NCBI GenBank assembly: GCA_025359905.1
Contig: JANYDF010000123.1
Coordinates: 1 to 38,651, forward strand
Direction: 5' to 3'
DNA length: 38,651 nt
DNA from: Rhodospirillales bacterium
Lineage (GTDB): Bacteria; Pseudomonadota; Alphaproteobacteria; Acetobacterales; Acetobacteraceae
Part shown: in pieces, positions 30,296-38,649 of the stretch
Position numbering within the stretch: the stretch's first letter is position 1
How the letters are laid out: every line of letters begins with the position of its first letter
The notes under the pieces: model-generated
Told to the model about the DNA's origin: nothing
Seen by the model: only the letters and a program-made list of their open reading frames with translations
The model's database searches: none
Position numbers and translations under genes: made by a program

Positions 30296-30334
30296 TCAGT
30301 TGGTGCTAGAAGTGTCAGCCTAGGCAGAGGGAGA

Positions 30335-30347
30335 GGTTGAATCAACC
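30335..30347. promoter_or_regulatory. Short perfect palindrome upstream of ppsR
   Basis: GGTTGA-A-TCAACC is a perfect 6-bp inverted repeat around a single base, about 95 bp before the preferred ppsR start. It might be an operator for ppsR or the divergent operon. It is too short in spacing for an FNR box. Confidence 0.3.
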
Positions 30348-30441
30348 CGCTCCGCTCTGCCCTTTGGCTCCGATCCTAACACTTGCTTGCTTCCCCCGTC
30401 GCGCGCCCCGGGTTCGTCGGGCCAAATGTCGGAGGGCTACA

Positions 30442-31890
30442 GTGCGAGACTTTTATGCAGAGCATGGCGGCAGGGCGTTGCGTCCTTTCAGCGATGAGCG
30501 TAGCAAAAACGGGGAATACCGGACCGTTGCGGTTAATATGAGCAGCCTCGCAATCGCTTCGCCTGACTTGACGATTTTGCTCGATCTGGAAGGCATCATC
30601 CAGAAAGCCACATTGTCGGACACTATTCCCGATCAGGGGCTGAACGGCTGGGTTGGAATGCCCTGGTTTGAGACCGTCGGCGAAGTCGCAGGCGACAAAG
30701 TGCGCCGCATCGTCGAAGACGCCCGGCGCAGCGGCGTGTCGGCGTTTCGCCAGATTACCCAACGCTTTCCGAGCGGCGTTGAGCTGCCGATGGAATTCAC
30801 CACGGTCCGCTTGGGCGGCAAGGCTGGTATGATCGCCATCGGCCGCAATCTGCAAGCGGTCGGCGAACTGCAATCCCGGCTGATCGCCGCGCAGCATGCG
30901 CGCGAGCAGGATTATTGGAAGCTGCGCGAAGTCGAAACGCGCTACCGGCTGCTGTTCGATGCCTCGCATGAGGCGGTGCTGTTGCTGACCACCGATTCGC
31001 TGCGCGTTTTGGAAGCCAATCCAGCCGCCATCCGGGCGCTCGGTTTAGCGCCGGGCTGGGAATTCACGCTGGAAATTGCGCAACAGGATGTGGATGCTTT
31101 CCAGTCCATGCTGGCGCGCGTGCGTGAGCAAGGCCGCGCACCTGGCATTTTGCTGCATCTCGGCCCAGCGCGGGCCGGATGGATGGTCCGCGCCTCGATG
31201 ATGACCACCGAGTCGGGGCAGGTGTTCCTGCTGCAAATCGCGCCGTTCGGGGCCGTGTTGCCCGGCGAGACGCACGGCGAACTGGGCAATATCGAGGCGC
31301 TTATCGAGCGGCTGCCCGATGCTTTCGTGGTGATGGACGGCTCCGGCGTGATCCGCCGCGCCAACGGCGCATTCCTCGATCTTGTGCAGGTCGGCGCGGA
31401 AGGGGCGGTCATCGGCGAGAATTTGGCGCGCTGGGTTGGCACCGCCGGGGCGGATGTGCCGGGCTTGCTGGCCAATATCCAGCGGCACCGGGTCGTGCGT
31501 CTGCTGGCGACCAAGGTGCAGGGTGAACTGGGTGGCGAGACCGATGTGGAAGTGTCCGCGGCGGGCAGCTCGGACAACCGGCCGCGATCGATCGGCGCGA
31601 TGATCCGCGACGTCGGCCGCCGTTTGCCGCCGCCGGGCGACGATAAACAGCTCGCTTTCGAATTGGCGGCGCTGTCCGGCCGAATCGGAGATACCCCGCT
31701 GCTGCAATTGGTGCGCGATACCACTGGCGTGGTGGAGCGGCATTACATCGAAGAGGCATTGGTGCGCGCCGACGGCAACCGGACGGCGGCAGCCGAAATT
31801 TTGGGCCTGAGCCGTCAAAGTCTTTATGTGAAGCTGGCGCGTTATGGATTGGACGGCAGCGGTAGCTTGCTGGCAGACCGTAGCGAGTGA
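30442..31890 (+). CDS. ppsR: PpsR/CrtJ-type repressor of photosynthesis genes, cysteine-free
   Basis: A 482-residue transcription repressor with an N-terminal PAS-like region (S-P-D-L-T-I-L-L-D-L-E-G-I-I from Met 30538), a coiled helix with R-E-Q-D-Y-W-K-L-R-E-V-E, PAS domains in the middle (F-D-A-S-H-E-A-V; L-P-D-A-F-V-V-M-D) and a C-terminal Fis-type helix-turn-helix (G-N-R-T-A-A-A-E-I-L-G-L-S-R-Q-S-L-Y-V-K-L). PpsR binds TGT-N12-ACA under oxygen and is often relieved by a phytochrome or by AppA. The start is GTG 30442, with GGAGGG five bases before; ATG 30538 (450 residues, nearer the known 464-469) is the alternative. The whole frame has no cysteine, unlike the redox-sensing proteins of Rhodobacter. 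It is followed 26 bp later by bphP. Confidence 0.9.
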   Translation: MRDFYAEHGGRALRPFSDERSKNGEYRTVAVNMSSLAIASPDLTILLDLEGIIQKATLSDTIPDQGLNGWVGMPWFETVGEVAGDKVRRIVEDARRSGVSAFRQITQRFPSGVELPMEFTTVRLGGKAGMIAIGRNLQAVGELQSRLIAAQHAREQDYWKLREVETRYRLLFDASHEAVLLLTTDSLRVLEANPAAIRALGLAPGWEFTLEIAQQDVDAFQSMLARVREQGRAPGILLHLGPARAGWMVRASMMTTESGQVFLLQIAPFGAVLPGETHGELGNIEALIERLPDAFVVMDGSGVIRRANGAFLDLVQVGAEGAVIGENLARWVGTAGADVPGLLANIQRHRVVRLLATKVQGELGGETDVEVSAAGSSDNRPRSIGAMIRDVGRRLPPPGDDKQLAFELAALSGRIGDTPLLQLVRDTTGVVERHYIEEALVRADGNRTAAAEILGLSRQSLYVKLARYGLDGSGSLLADRSE

Positions 31891-31915
31891 TCTGGCGAAC
31901 ACGGAGTCGCGCGAC

Positions 31916-34084
31916 ATGACGGCTGGCGCTGCGTCTATTCCGGCGTTCGGCGAAGCGACTCTAACCAATTGCGAGCGCGAGCAGATCCATTTTGCCGCGC
32001 CGATCCAGCCGCATGGTGCGCTGCTGGTGCTCAGCGAGCCTGATCTTGTGGTGCTGCAAGCCAGCGCCAACGCGCAGGCATTTCTCGGGCTCAACGGACC
32101 GCTTTGCGGGCGCGCGGTGGAAGCGTTTTGCGGCGACCTTGGCCTGCACATCCGGCCACATCTGAGTGACAAAATCGATTCGGTGCCTGCCGTGGTGCGT
32201 TGCCATATCGGCGAACCTGCTGCCGCGTTCGACGGTTTGCTGCATCGTTCGGCCGGCGGCGTGCTGGTGGTCGAGCTTGAGCGGGCCGGACCATCGGTCA
32301 ATCTGTCGCGCCATGTGGACAGGGCGTTTCAGTCCATCCTGGTGGCGCCCACCCAGCGCGTGCTGTGCGACGAGACGGCGCGACTGTTTCGTGAACTCAC
32401 CGGCTATGACCGGGTGATGGTCTACCGCTTCGACGACGAAGGCCACGGCGAAGTTCTGTCGGAGCAGCGAACGCCCGAACTGGAATCTTTCCTTGGCAAT
32501 CGCTATCCAGCCACAGATATTCCGCAAATCGCCCGCCGCCTCTACGAGCGCAACCGCGTGCGGGTGCTGATGGACATCGAATACAACCCCGTGCCGTTGA
32601 TGCCGCGTTTCTTGCCGGGAACCACGGCGGACTTGGATATGTCGTTGTGCTTTTTGCGCAGCGTATCGCCAATTCATCTGCAATACCTGCGCAATATGGG
32701 CGTGCGCGCGACCTTGGTGGTCTCGCTCATGGTTGGCGGCCGGCTGTGGGGGCTGATCGCCTGCCATCACTACGAGCCGCGCTTCCTGCATTTCGAGTTT
32801 CGCGCGGTCTGCGAGTTGCTCGCCGAAGCGGCCGCGACGCGCATTGCAGCGCTGGAAAGCTTTGTCGAGGGGCAAGCCGAACTGGCCGTGCGGCGGCTGG
32901 AGCAGCGGATGATCGAAGCGATCTCCCGCGATGGCGACTGGCGCACCGCATTGTTCGACGGGTCGCAATCCCTGCTGCAGCCGCTCGGCGCAACCGGGGC
33001 CGCGTTGCTGTACGACGGACAAGTGCTGACGGTGGGCGAGGTGCCAGGCACCCAGCAGATGCGCGCCATTGGCGCCTGGCTGGATAGCCGCCCGCGCCAA
33101 ATGGTCACTGCTACTGCTTCGCTCGGTCTGACCGAACCGGAATTCGAACCGCTGATCCCGTTTGCCAGCGGGCTGATCGCCACGCCGGTGTGACGCTCGC
33201 CGGGCGAGTACTTGCTATGGTTCCGCCCTGAGCGGCTGCGCACCGTGACCTGGGGCGGCAACCCGTTCAAGCCGATGGTGATCGGCGATAGCCCGGCCGA
33301 ACTGTCGCCACGCCGGTCGTTCGCGCAATGGCACCAGTTGGTCGAGGGCACCTCCGAACCCTGGTCGCATGCCGATCTGACGGCGGCACGGCTGATTGGC
33401 GAGACGGTGACCGATGTGGTGCTGCAGTTCCGCTCGGTGCGCGTGCTGATTGCGCAAGATCATCTGGACCAAGTGTCGCGGCAAGTCCGCCAGTCCGACC
33501 AGCCGGTTATTGTGGCCGATGCCCAAGGGCGGATTTTGCTGACCAACGAGCCGATGCGCCGCTTGATGCCGAGTGCCGGGATCGATCTGCTTCATTTGGA
33601 AGGCATGCTGCCATTCTTCGCCGACCCGGCCGAAGTGCGCCGCCGCCTGTGGGATCTGGTGCGGCATAATCGCACGTGGCGCGGCGAAGTGCGGCTTGAG
33701 ATGGAATCGGGCGAAGATCGGCCGCTGCTGGTGCGTGCCGATCCAGTGTTTTCCTCACCTGACCGCGTGCTTGGCTTCGTGCTGTTGTTCACCGATCTGA
33801 CCGAGCGCAAGGCAGCCGATGCCGCCCGCCGCCGGTTTCAAGATGGCATTGTCGGGGGCCACCGCGCTGTCGTGGGGCGTCTGGATTCGCAGTTTGACCT
33901 CGTATTCCAAAACCTGCTCGCCTCGGTGGTCGAAAATGCCCAGCTTGCGGCGCTCGAAATAACCGACGGTGTCGATGTGGCGCGGATGCCCGCTATGTTG
34001 GAAAGCGTGCAGGCTTCGGTCAGCCGGGCCACCGAAGTTCTGGCCCGGCTGATCTGGCATGCCAGCCGGGCAAAGAGCGGCTAG
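31916..34084 (+). pseudogene. bphP: Bacteriophytochrome (PAS-GAF-PHY plus PAS output) interrupted by one in-frame TGA
   Basis: A biliverdin-binding red/far-red photoreceptor. From ATG 31916 (GGAG nine bases upstream) the PAS domain carries the chromophore Cys19 (T-N-C-E-R-E-Q-I-H, then I-Q-P-H-G-A-L-L). The GAF domain has Y-P-A-T-D-I-P-Q-I-A-R with the pyrrole-contact Asp201 and S-P-I-H-L-Q-Y-L-R-N-M-G-V, and the PHY domain follows. At codon 426 (33191-33193) a TGA interrupts the frame exactly before R-S-P-G-E-Y-L-L-W-F-R-P-E-R, the PHY tongue, where the family commonly has Ser. The same frame then goes on to 34084 with W-G-G-N-P-F-K-P, a second PAS domain and a helical tail, in all 722 codons. 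There is no histidine kinase or phosphoacceptor domain. This matches the PAS-output phytochromes of Bradyrhizobium and Rhodopseudomonas that antagonise PpsR. Confidence 0.88.
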
Positions 34085-34554
34085 GCGCCAAACGGCCGGT
34101 TCAGCCTGACAATGGTGAAGTTCAGCCAAGCGGCGAACGTGACCCAGGCCAGATAGGGTGCCACCAGCCAACTCGCAGTGGATGAGTACGGCGCGAGGCC
34201 AACCACCAGCGCCAGCACCGACAGCCAGAGGAAGCCTACTTCGGCCAGCGCCCAATCCGGCCGCCGCCAGCGGAAGAACAGTGGACTCCACAAAATATGA
34301 AAAACTGCGTTGGCGGCAAACAGCAGCAGCACCCACTGCTGCGCCGCCCAATCTGGTGCGCCATTCCAGGCCAGCACGAACGCGCCTGCCGCCATGCCAA
34401 GAATCACCGTCCAGGCCGGGCCGAACAGCCAATCCGGCGGCTGCCAGGATGGTTTGCGCAAGCCGCGATACCATGGCCCGACGTCGGTCAACACGCCGCC
34501 GATACCGGCAACAGCCAACGCGCCAAGTGCCGCGAGGCCAATGGTCACGATCAT
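34081..34554 (-). CDS. tspO: TspO/MBR family tryptophan-rich sensory protein
   Basis: A 157-residue protein with five membrane helices. Family marks are W-Y-R-G-L-R-K-P-S-W-Q-P-P-D-W-L-F-G-P-A-W near residue 28-48, W-S-P-L-F-F near 90 and N-F-T-I-V-R-L-N-R-P at the end. TspO binds tetrapyrroles in the outer membrane and, in Rhodobacter, lowers expression of PpsR-controlled photosynthesis genes. Here it faces bphP tail to tail with overlapping stop codons. The chosen ATG (34554) has GGGG upstream; a GTG at 34581 would add nine residues. The gene completes a regulatory cluster with ppsR and bphP. Confidence 0.92.
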   Translation of the reverse strand: MIVTIGLAALGALAVAGIGGVLTDVGPWYRGLRKPSWQPPDWLFGPAWTVILGMAAGAFVLAWNGAPDWAAQQWVLLLFAANAVFHILWSPLFFRWRRPDWALAEVGFLWLSVLALVVGLAPYSSTASWLVAPYLAWVTFAAWLNFTIVRLNRPFGA

Positions 34555-34755
34555 ATTGCAGCCCCATAGTTCGCGCTTCACCGGCAGCAGCGCCGGAGTT
34601 AGTCATATGGTGCGCCGCAACGTGCAGCAAACCGTCTCGAAGGGGCGAGTGGCAAAAGTGCACCCACGGGTTTTGGGTTGCGGTTTTGTTCTCGGCGTGT
34701 GACGTTGGTCCCATAGCGTATTTCGATTCGGCCGGCGTCGCGATGGGGATTCAGC

Positions 34756-35787
34756 ATGGATAAGAACAAAGCTTTGGACGGTGCGGTCCAGCAGATTGAG
34801 CGCGCCTTCGGCAAAGGCTCGATCATGCGTATGGGCGCCCGGTCTGGCGACGAGGGGGTCGATACGATTTCGTCCGGCTCGCTCGGCTTGGACATCGCGC
34901 TGGGGATCGGCGGTCTACCGCGCGGCCGGGTGATCGAGATTTTCGGCCCGGAAAGCTCGGGCAAGACCACGCTGGCGCTGCACGCAATTGCCGAGGCGCA
35001 GAAGCGCGGCGGCACCTGCGCGTTCATCGACGCTGAGCACGCGCTCGATCCGCTGTATGCCCGCAAGCTTGGCGTGGACGTCGACAACCTGCTGATCTCG
35101 CAGCCGGACACCGGCGAGCAGGGGTTGGAGATCGCCGATACGCTGGTGCGCTCGGGCGCCATCGACGTGCTGGTGATCGACTCGGTCGCCGCCCTGGTGC
35201 CGCGCGCCGAACTCGAAGGCGAAATGGGCGACACCCATGTGGGTCTGCATGCGCGGCTGATGAGCCAGGCGCTGCGCAAAATCACCGGCAGCGTCAGCCG
35301 CAGCAACACGATGATGATTTTCCTCAACCAGATCCGGTTGAAAATCGGCGTGATGTTCGGCAACCCGGAAACCACCACCGGCGGCAACGCGCTAAAATTT
35401 TATGCCTCGATCCGCCTGGAAATCCGCCGCACCGGCTCGATCAAGGACCGCGATCAGGTCGTCGGCAACCAGACGCGGGTGAAAGTGGTCAAGAACAAGC
35501 TGGCGCCGCCGTTCCGTCAGGTTGAGTTCGACATCATGTACGGCGAAGGCATCAGCAAGGTCGGCGAACTGATCGATCTTGGCGTCAAGGCCGGTGTCGT
35601 TGAGAAATCTGGAGCCTGGTACAGCTTCGAAAGCCAGCGCATCGGCCAGGGCCGTGAAAACGCCAAGCAGTTCCTGCGCGAACACAAGGAGATGGCCGAG
35701 TCCGTCGAACGCCGGATGCGCCAGCAGGCTGGAACGATGGCCAACGCGATGATGGCCAGCGAAGAGGACTCCGATCCCGCAGAGTAG
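34756..35787 (+). CDS. recA: RecA recombinase
   Basis: A 343-residue RecA for homologous recombination and SOS induction. Visible are the typical start [22 protein letters not shown], Walker [10 protein letters not shown] at residues about 67-75, Walker [12 protein letters not shown] near 140-150, loop L1 E-G-E-M-G-D, loop L2 region with [17 protein letters not shown], and an acidic C-terminus. GGGGA lies before the ATG. The 200-bp upstream region has only a poor SOS-box look-alike. Gene looks intact and single-copy-like. Confidence 0.98.
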   Translation: MDKNKALDGAVQQIERAFGKGSIMRMGARSGDEGVDTISSGSLGLDIALGIGGLPRGRVIEIFGPESSGKTTLALHAIAEAQKRGGTCAFIDAEHALDPLYARKLGVDVDNLLISQPDTGEQGLEIADTLVRSGAIDVLVIDSVAALVPRAELEGEMGDTHVGLHARLMSQALRKITGSVSRSNTMMIFLNQIRLKIGVMFGNPETTTGGNALKFYASIRLEIRRTGSIKDRDQVVGNQTRVKVVKNKLAPPFRQVEFDIMYGEGISKVGELIDLGVKAGVVEKSGAWYSFESQRIGQGRENAKQFLREHKEMAESVERRMRQQAGTMANAMMASEEDSDPAE

Positions 35788-35795
35788 CCCCGCTT

Positions 35796-35831
35796 CCGCC
35801 GCGCCGCTGCGTGTTTGACGCGGCGCGGCGG
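35796..35831 (+). terminator. Strong hairpin downstream of recA
   Basis: A perfect 12-bp stem (35796-35807 CCGCCGCGCCGC and 35820-35831 GCGGCGCGGCGG) with a 12-nt loop lies eight bases after the recA stop. No U tract follows, as is common in high-GC genomes. It separates recA from the tRNA gene. Confidence 0.7.
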
Positions 35832-35878
35832 ACTGACTACAAGCAGCCGGGCAAACGTCGTGTATTGCACCTTCCGGC

Positions 35879-35971
35879 GGAGGGGTGGCCGAGCGGCTGA
35901 AGGCGACGGTTTGCTAAACCGTTGTAGGGAGTAAATCCCTACCGTGGGTTCGAATCCCATCCCCTCCGCCA
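35879..35971 (+). tRNA. tRNA-Ser (GCU anticodon)
   Basis: The 7-bp acceptor stem GGAGGGG (35879-35885) pairs with CCCCTCC (35961-35967), followed by discriminator G and an encoded CCA (35969-35971). The D arm T-G-G-C-C-G-A-G-C-G-G-C-T-G-A, the anticodon loop T-T-T-G-C-T-A-A-A (anticodon GCU for AGC/AGU), a long variable arm G-G-G-A-G-T-A-A-A-T-C-C-C typical of Ser tRNAs and the T loop G-T-T-C-G-A-A-T-C are visible. The 3' end is a likely attachment site for the element to its right. Confidence 0.97.
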
Positions 35972-36387
35972 ATTTTACCTGCTAACTATCTGATTTTACG
36001 GTGCCTTCTAAGGTGGCCGATTCCGTTACCCCCAAAGCTACCCCCAGGCGTGCGCCCGCTAGACCCCGTGCGGCGCTCTGCCCGTGGTTTGTGATGAGCG
36101 CGCGTATCTGCGGACGTTGTTCGCCGGCGAACCGTTTCCAAGCGCATCGCTGCTAATTCGGCGCTCTGCCCGTGGTTTGTGGGGAGTGCGGGCGTGCGGC
36201 GAAAGTCAGACGGCAGCCGGGCATGGGCGCGGCGGCGTTGCGCCCGGAGGGGAGGCTAGTGCGCCGCCCGCTGCCACCCGGTGGCCACCACGGCGGGGCG
36301 GGCGTGGGGGCAGACGCGCGCGCCCGGCGATGCCTCAGCCACCCCCCGAGAAAAAATAAAAAACCACATGGGCGAATCAACCATGGT
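35972..36387. other. Intergenic stretch after tRNA-Ser, no supported gene; contains a direct repeat
   Basis: No convincing coding region is seen between the tRNA and the excisionase-like gene. The 23-bp sequence starting CGGCGCTCTGCCCGTGG occurs twice in direct orientation (36071-36093 and 36160-36182). The base order just after the tRNA (TTACCCCCAAAGCTACCCCC, 36028-36047) and the Arg/Pro/Gly-rich open frame at 36084-36359 look like low-complexity DNA. The repeats may be integration/excision footprints or a regulatory element. Confidence 0.6.
36071..36182. repeat. 23-bp direct repeat pair beside tRNA-Ser
   Basis: Copies at 36071-36093 and 36160-36182 are identical (CGGCGCTCTGCCCGTGGTTT plus GTG), 66 bp apart edge to edge. 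They are not tandem, lie near the left border of the presumed element and could be recombinase or regulator sites. Confidence 0.85.
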
Positions 36388-36669
36388 TCATTTTAGGTGC
36401 TTTTGAGCCACCACCCCCCTACGCGGGCGACCGGCAGTCGGGTGCGGCAGTCGCCCGGCGGGGATCGTCATGGCGCGCACGAACGCTTCCAACGCCTCTA
36501 GTCGATAGAGTATGGTGCCCCCAAGCTTGGGTGCGCGGTTGCGGCCAAACGCGGACGGAAACCGGATATAGCTCGGCCCGATCCCGCGAGCCCGCCATCC
36601 CGCCAAACACTGGGGATCGAGGCCCAGATACGCCGCAGCGGCTTTCGTGGAAATACACTGGCGAAACAT
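36388..36669 (-). CDS. AlpA/excisionase-like helix-turn-helix protein
   Basis: A 93-residue DNA-binding protein with the compact winged-helix pattern of excisionases and AlpA activators: T-K-A-A-A-A-Y-L-G-L (helix-turn-helix start), L-A-G-W-R-A-R-G-I-G-P-S-Y-I-R (recognition helix and wing) and Y-R-L-E-A-L-E-A-F-V (final strand and helix). Such proteins control excision or early genes of integrated elements. GGAG seven bases before the ATG supports the start. It is transcribed in the same direction as the DUF3987 gene, 133 bp from its end. No integrase is in the window, though one may lie further right. Confidence 0.75.
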   Translation of the reverse strand: MFRQCISTKAAAAYLGLDPQCLAGWRARGIGPSYIRFPSAFGRNRAPKLGGTILYRLEALEAFVRAMTIPAGRLPHPTAGRPRRGVVAQKHLK

Positions 36670-36802
36670 TGGCAGGCTCCGGGGAATGGCGCGCTATTGC
36701 CGGTCGGGTATAGCGTGGTTATGCGCCGCTTCAAGCCAACGCGCCGCGAAAAGCCCGCCCAGCCGCCGCCCCCGCCTTGCGTGAAGGCAGCGTCGCCGTG
36801 CG

Positions 36803-38649
36803 TCAACGCGGTGCCGCGTGAACCCGAGGGTTCACCCGGTAGGCCACTTTGCGCGCCTCGCCCTTGCCGATTGTCGGAGCGGTCAACCACCCCGCATGTT
36901 CGAGCACCTCCGCCGCCGCCTTGATCGCCGTGGCGTCGCGCAGTCCGGGCAGCCTGACTTCTCGTTGCAGTTGGCGCACATGCACTTCGGTGGCCCCCGT
37001 CTTGATTATCCACCGGGCCAGCGCCCCCGCGTCGCGGTCTTCCTTCGGGATCGCGGCATCACCGAAACACCGCTCCGCCATGGGCCCAAAATAATCCCGG
37101 ACCAGCCGCGTGGCGGCGGCGAAAGCCTCCACGCTAATCCTGGTGGGTGGCGGTTCAGCGGCGGCCCCGCCACACCACCATAAAAATTCCAGCACCAATG
37201 CCAGCCGCAGCGCCGTGCCGCGCGCCTTGCCAAAGGTTGAACGCATCAACCCGGATGCGTTTTCGAGGTTGTCCTGCATTTCTTGCCCGAACGATTCCAA
37301 CATGGGCAAGGCGTTATCGACGAGCCGCACGAAGACAGGCGGCTGCGGATCGCCCGGCTTGGGTGCCACGGCCGTTTCGAGGCACCGCAACCGGTCGAGC
37401 GCCGCAATGGCCCAATCGGTCGCAGGGGCAGCACGGGCAAGGCGGAACCGCCGGGTTGCGGGCCAAAACCATAGGAAGCGCGCGAGCAACCCATCATCGG
37501 CGTCGCGGAACAACTCGGCCAACTTTTCAGGTTGGGTGCCGCCAGTGACGGAAACGGCAAGCCGTGGAATCCGGATCGGCTCAGGGTTCTTCTGCCTGTC
37601 CACGGAATACGGTCGCCCACCGTAACATTCAAGCCAGAACGCGCGCCCGGAATCGTTGTAGTTTGTCATGCCCCGCAACCAACCCGCCAACTCGTCGCGG
37701 GCTACGAGCAGTCCTTTGGGCGCGGCGGCGGCAAGCAACGTGGCGACCTTTTCAATTGTTGCGTCTTGCGCTACCAGCCGAGGGTGTAACGGCTCGTTGG
37801 GCAGGTCGGGGGGGCAGGTCGGGGGGGCAGGTCGGGGGGCAGGTCGGGGGGCTGTAACCCGGCTTCACCCACCTTGCCGCCGCTGCGCAGAGCAGCCTTC
37901 TGGCGATCCGCCGCCGCGTCGTGCTGCAACTTCGCCGCCCGCCACGCCCGATGCCGTATCGGAAAATCGCCCGTCATTCGCTCCTCAACGTGGGGCAGCA
38001 CGTCCCTTAAAATCACGTCCGCACCGGGCGATTTTCCGCTGCCAGAATCGCCAACCACGCAACACCACAAATGGGGAGGTTCTTTCCAGCCGGGCGTAGC
38101 TTCCGCCCAGCGCGCATGTCCGATTAGCGCAGACGCGGTGGCGAGTAGCGGCCCCACCGCGTAATCGGTTGGAGCGCCAGCGGCTTCAGCCGCCTCAGCA
38201 ACCCACCCAGCCCAGGCGTCGCCCAGTTCGTGCAACGGGAATTGCGGCGGCTCGCGGCGGCTGAAAGTCAACACGCCCATATCAGGGGCTTCGAGCACCG
38301 GCGCGAAAGCGGCCCTGTCCGCGTCAACTTCAGCGGCGGCGTTTTTGTAAATCCGTTGCAGTTCGCGGCCATCGTTCGCCGCGCCCTTTTCGGCGGTCCA
38401 CGCCGCCGTTTCTAGATCGGCAGCGAGCGCGCAGCACATTGCGTCAAAATCCAAACCTTGCCGCACGAACGCGCTGCCCTTGCGGAAAGCAGTCGCTGAG
38501 CGGGATTTATCGTGGTGGGTGTCGTGATTAGTTGCTGATTGCTCGGCGGCGGCGAATTGCGGCCCGGCCTCGCCGATCAGCCACTGCAATGTTTCAAAAG
38601 GGACGGGCCGTAGCTCTCTAGTTGTTCCGTCCAAATGCGCGTCGGTCAC
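36803..38649 (-). pseudogene. DUF3987 primase/helicase-like protein of a mobile element, frame-shifted in a poly-C repeat
   Basis: A gene of the DUF3987 kind seen in phages and integrative elements, where it probably works as a replicative P-loop ATPase. The right part (from the edge) has Walker A G-D-S-G-S-G-K-S-P and typical G-P-L-L-A-T-A-S-A-L. The left part has R-D-E-L-A-G-W-L-R-G-M, S-V-D-R-Q and V-S-V-T-G-G-T-Q-P. The two halves lie in different frames, and the change falls in a tandem G-A-C-C-T-G-C repeat (37799-37854) in which two poly-C runs have seven rather than six residues. Deleting two C would give one frame of about 614 codons, with the join D-L-P-N-E-P-L-H-P-R-L-V-A-Q-D. The start shown is a GTG at the window edge; the real start may lie outside. 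Confidence 0.8.
37799..37854. repeat. 12/13-bp C-rich tandem repeat inside the DUF3987 gene
   Basis: CAGGTC separated by runs of G: from left to right 7, 7, 6 and 6 G residues on the plus strand, flanked by the same pattern. In the gene's direction, units with six C keep the frame (Pro-Pro-Asp-Leu), while units with seven break it. Such runs are prone to slippage and to sequencing error. Confidence 0.92.

Noticed and set aside
30335-30347. FNR/CRP-like box upstream of ppsR
   Set aside because: FNR boxes need four bases between TTGAT and ATCAA; here the arms are separated by one base.
33191-33193. Selenocysteine codon in bphP
   Set aside because: The family has an ordinary residue (commonly Ser) here and no stem-loop of the required kind is evident directly after the TGA; a nonsense change or error is simpler.
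34688-34702. Possible SOS box (GTTC-N7-GTGA) upstream of recA
   Set aside because: The alphaproteobacterial LexA box is GTTC-N7-GTTC; the second half mismatches in two of four bases, so it is not supported.
36084-36359. 91-codon plus-strand frame beside tRNA-Ser
   Set aside because: Arg/Gly/Pro-rich low-complexity translation, starts inside the 23-bp repeat and has no ribosome site.
36818-36835. Perfect inverted repeat GTGAACCC-GA-GGGTTCAC as terminator
   Set aside because: It is inside the last codons of the DUF3987 gene and has no U tract; it may be chance in GC-rich coding DNA.
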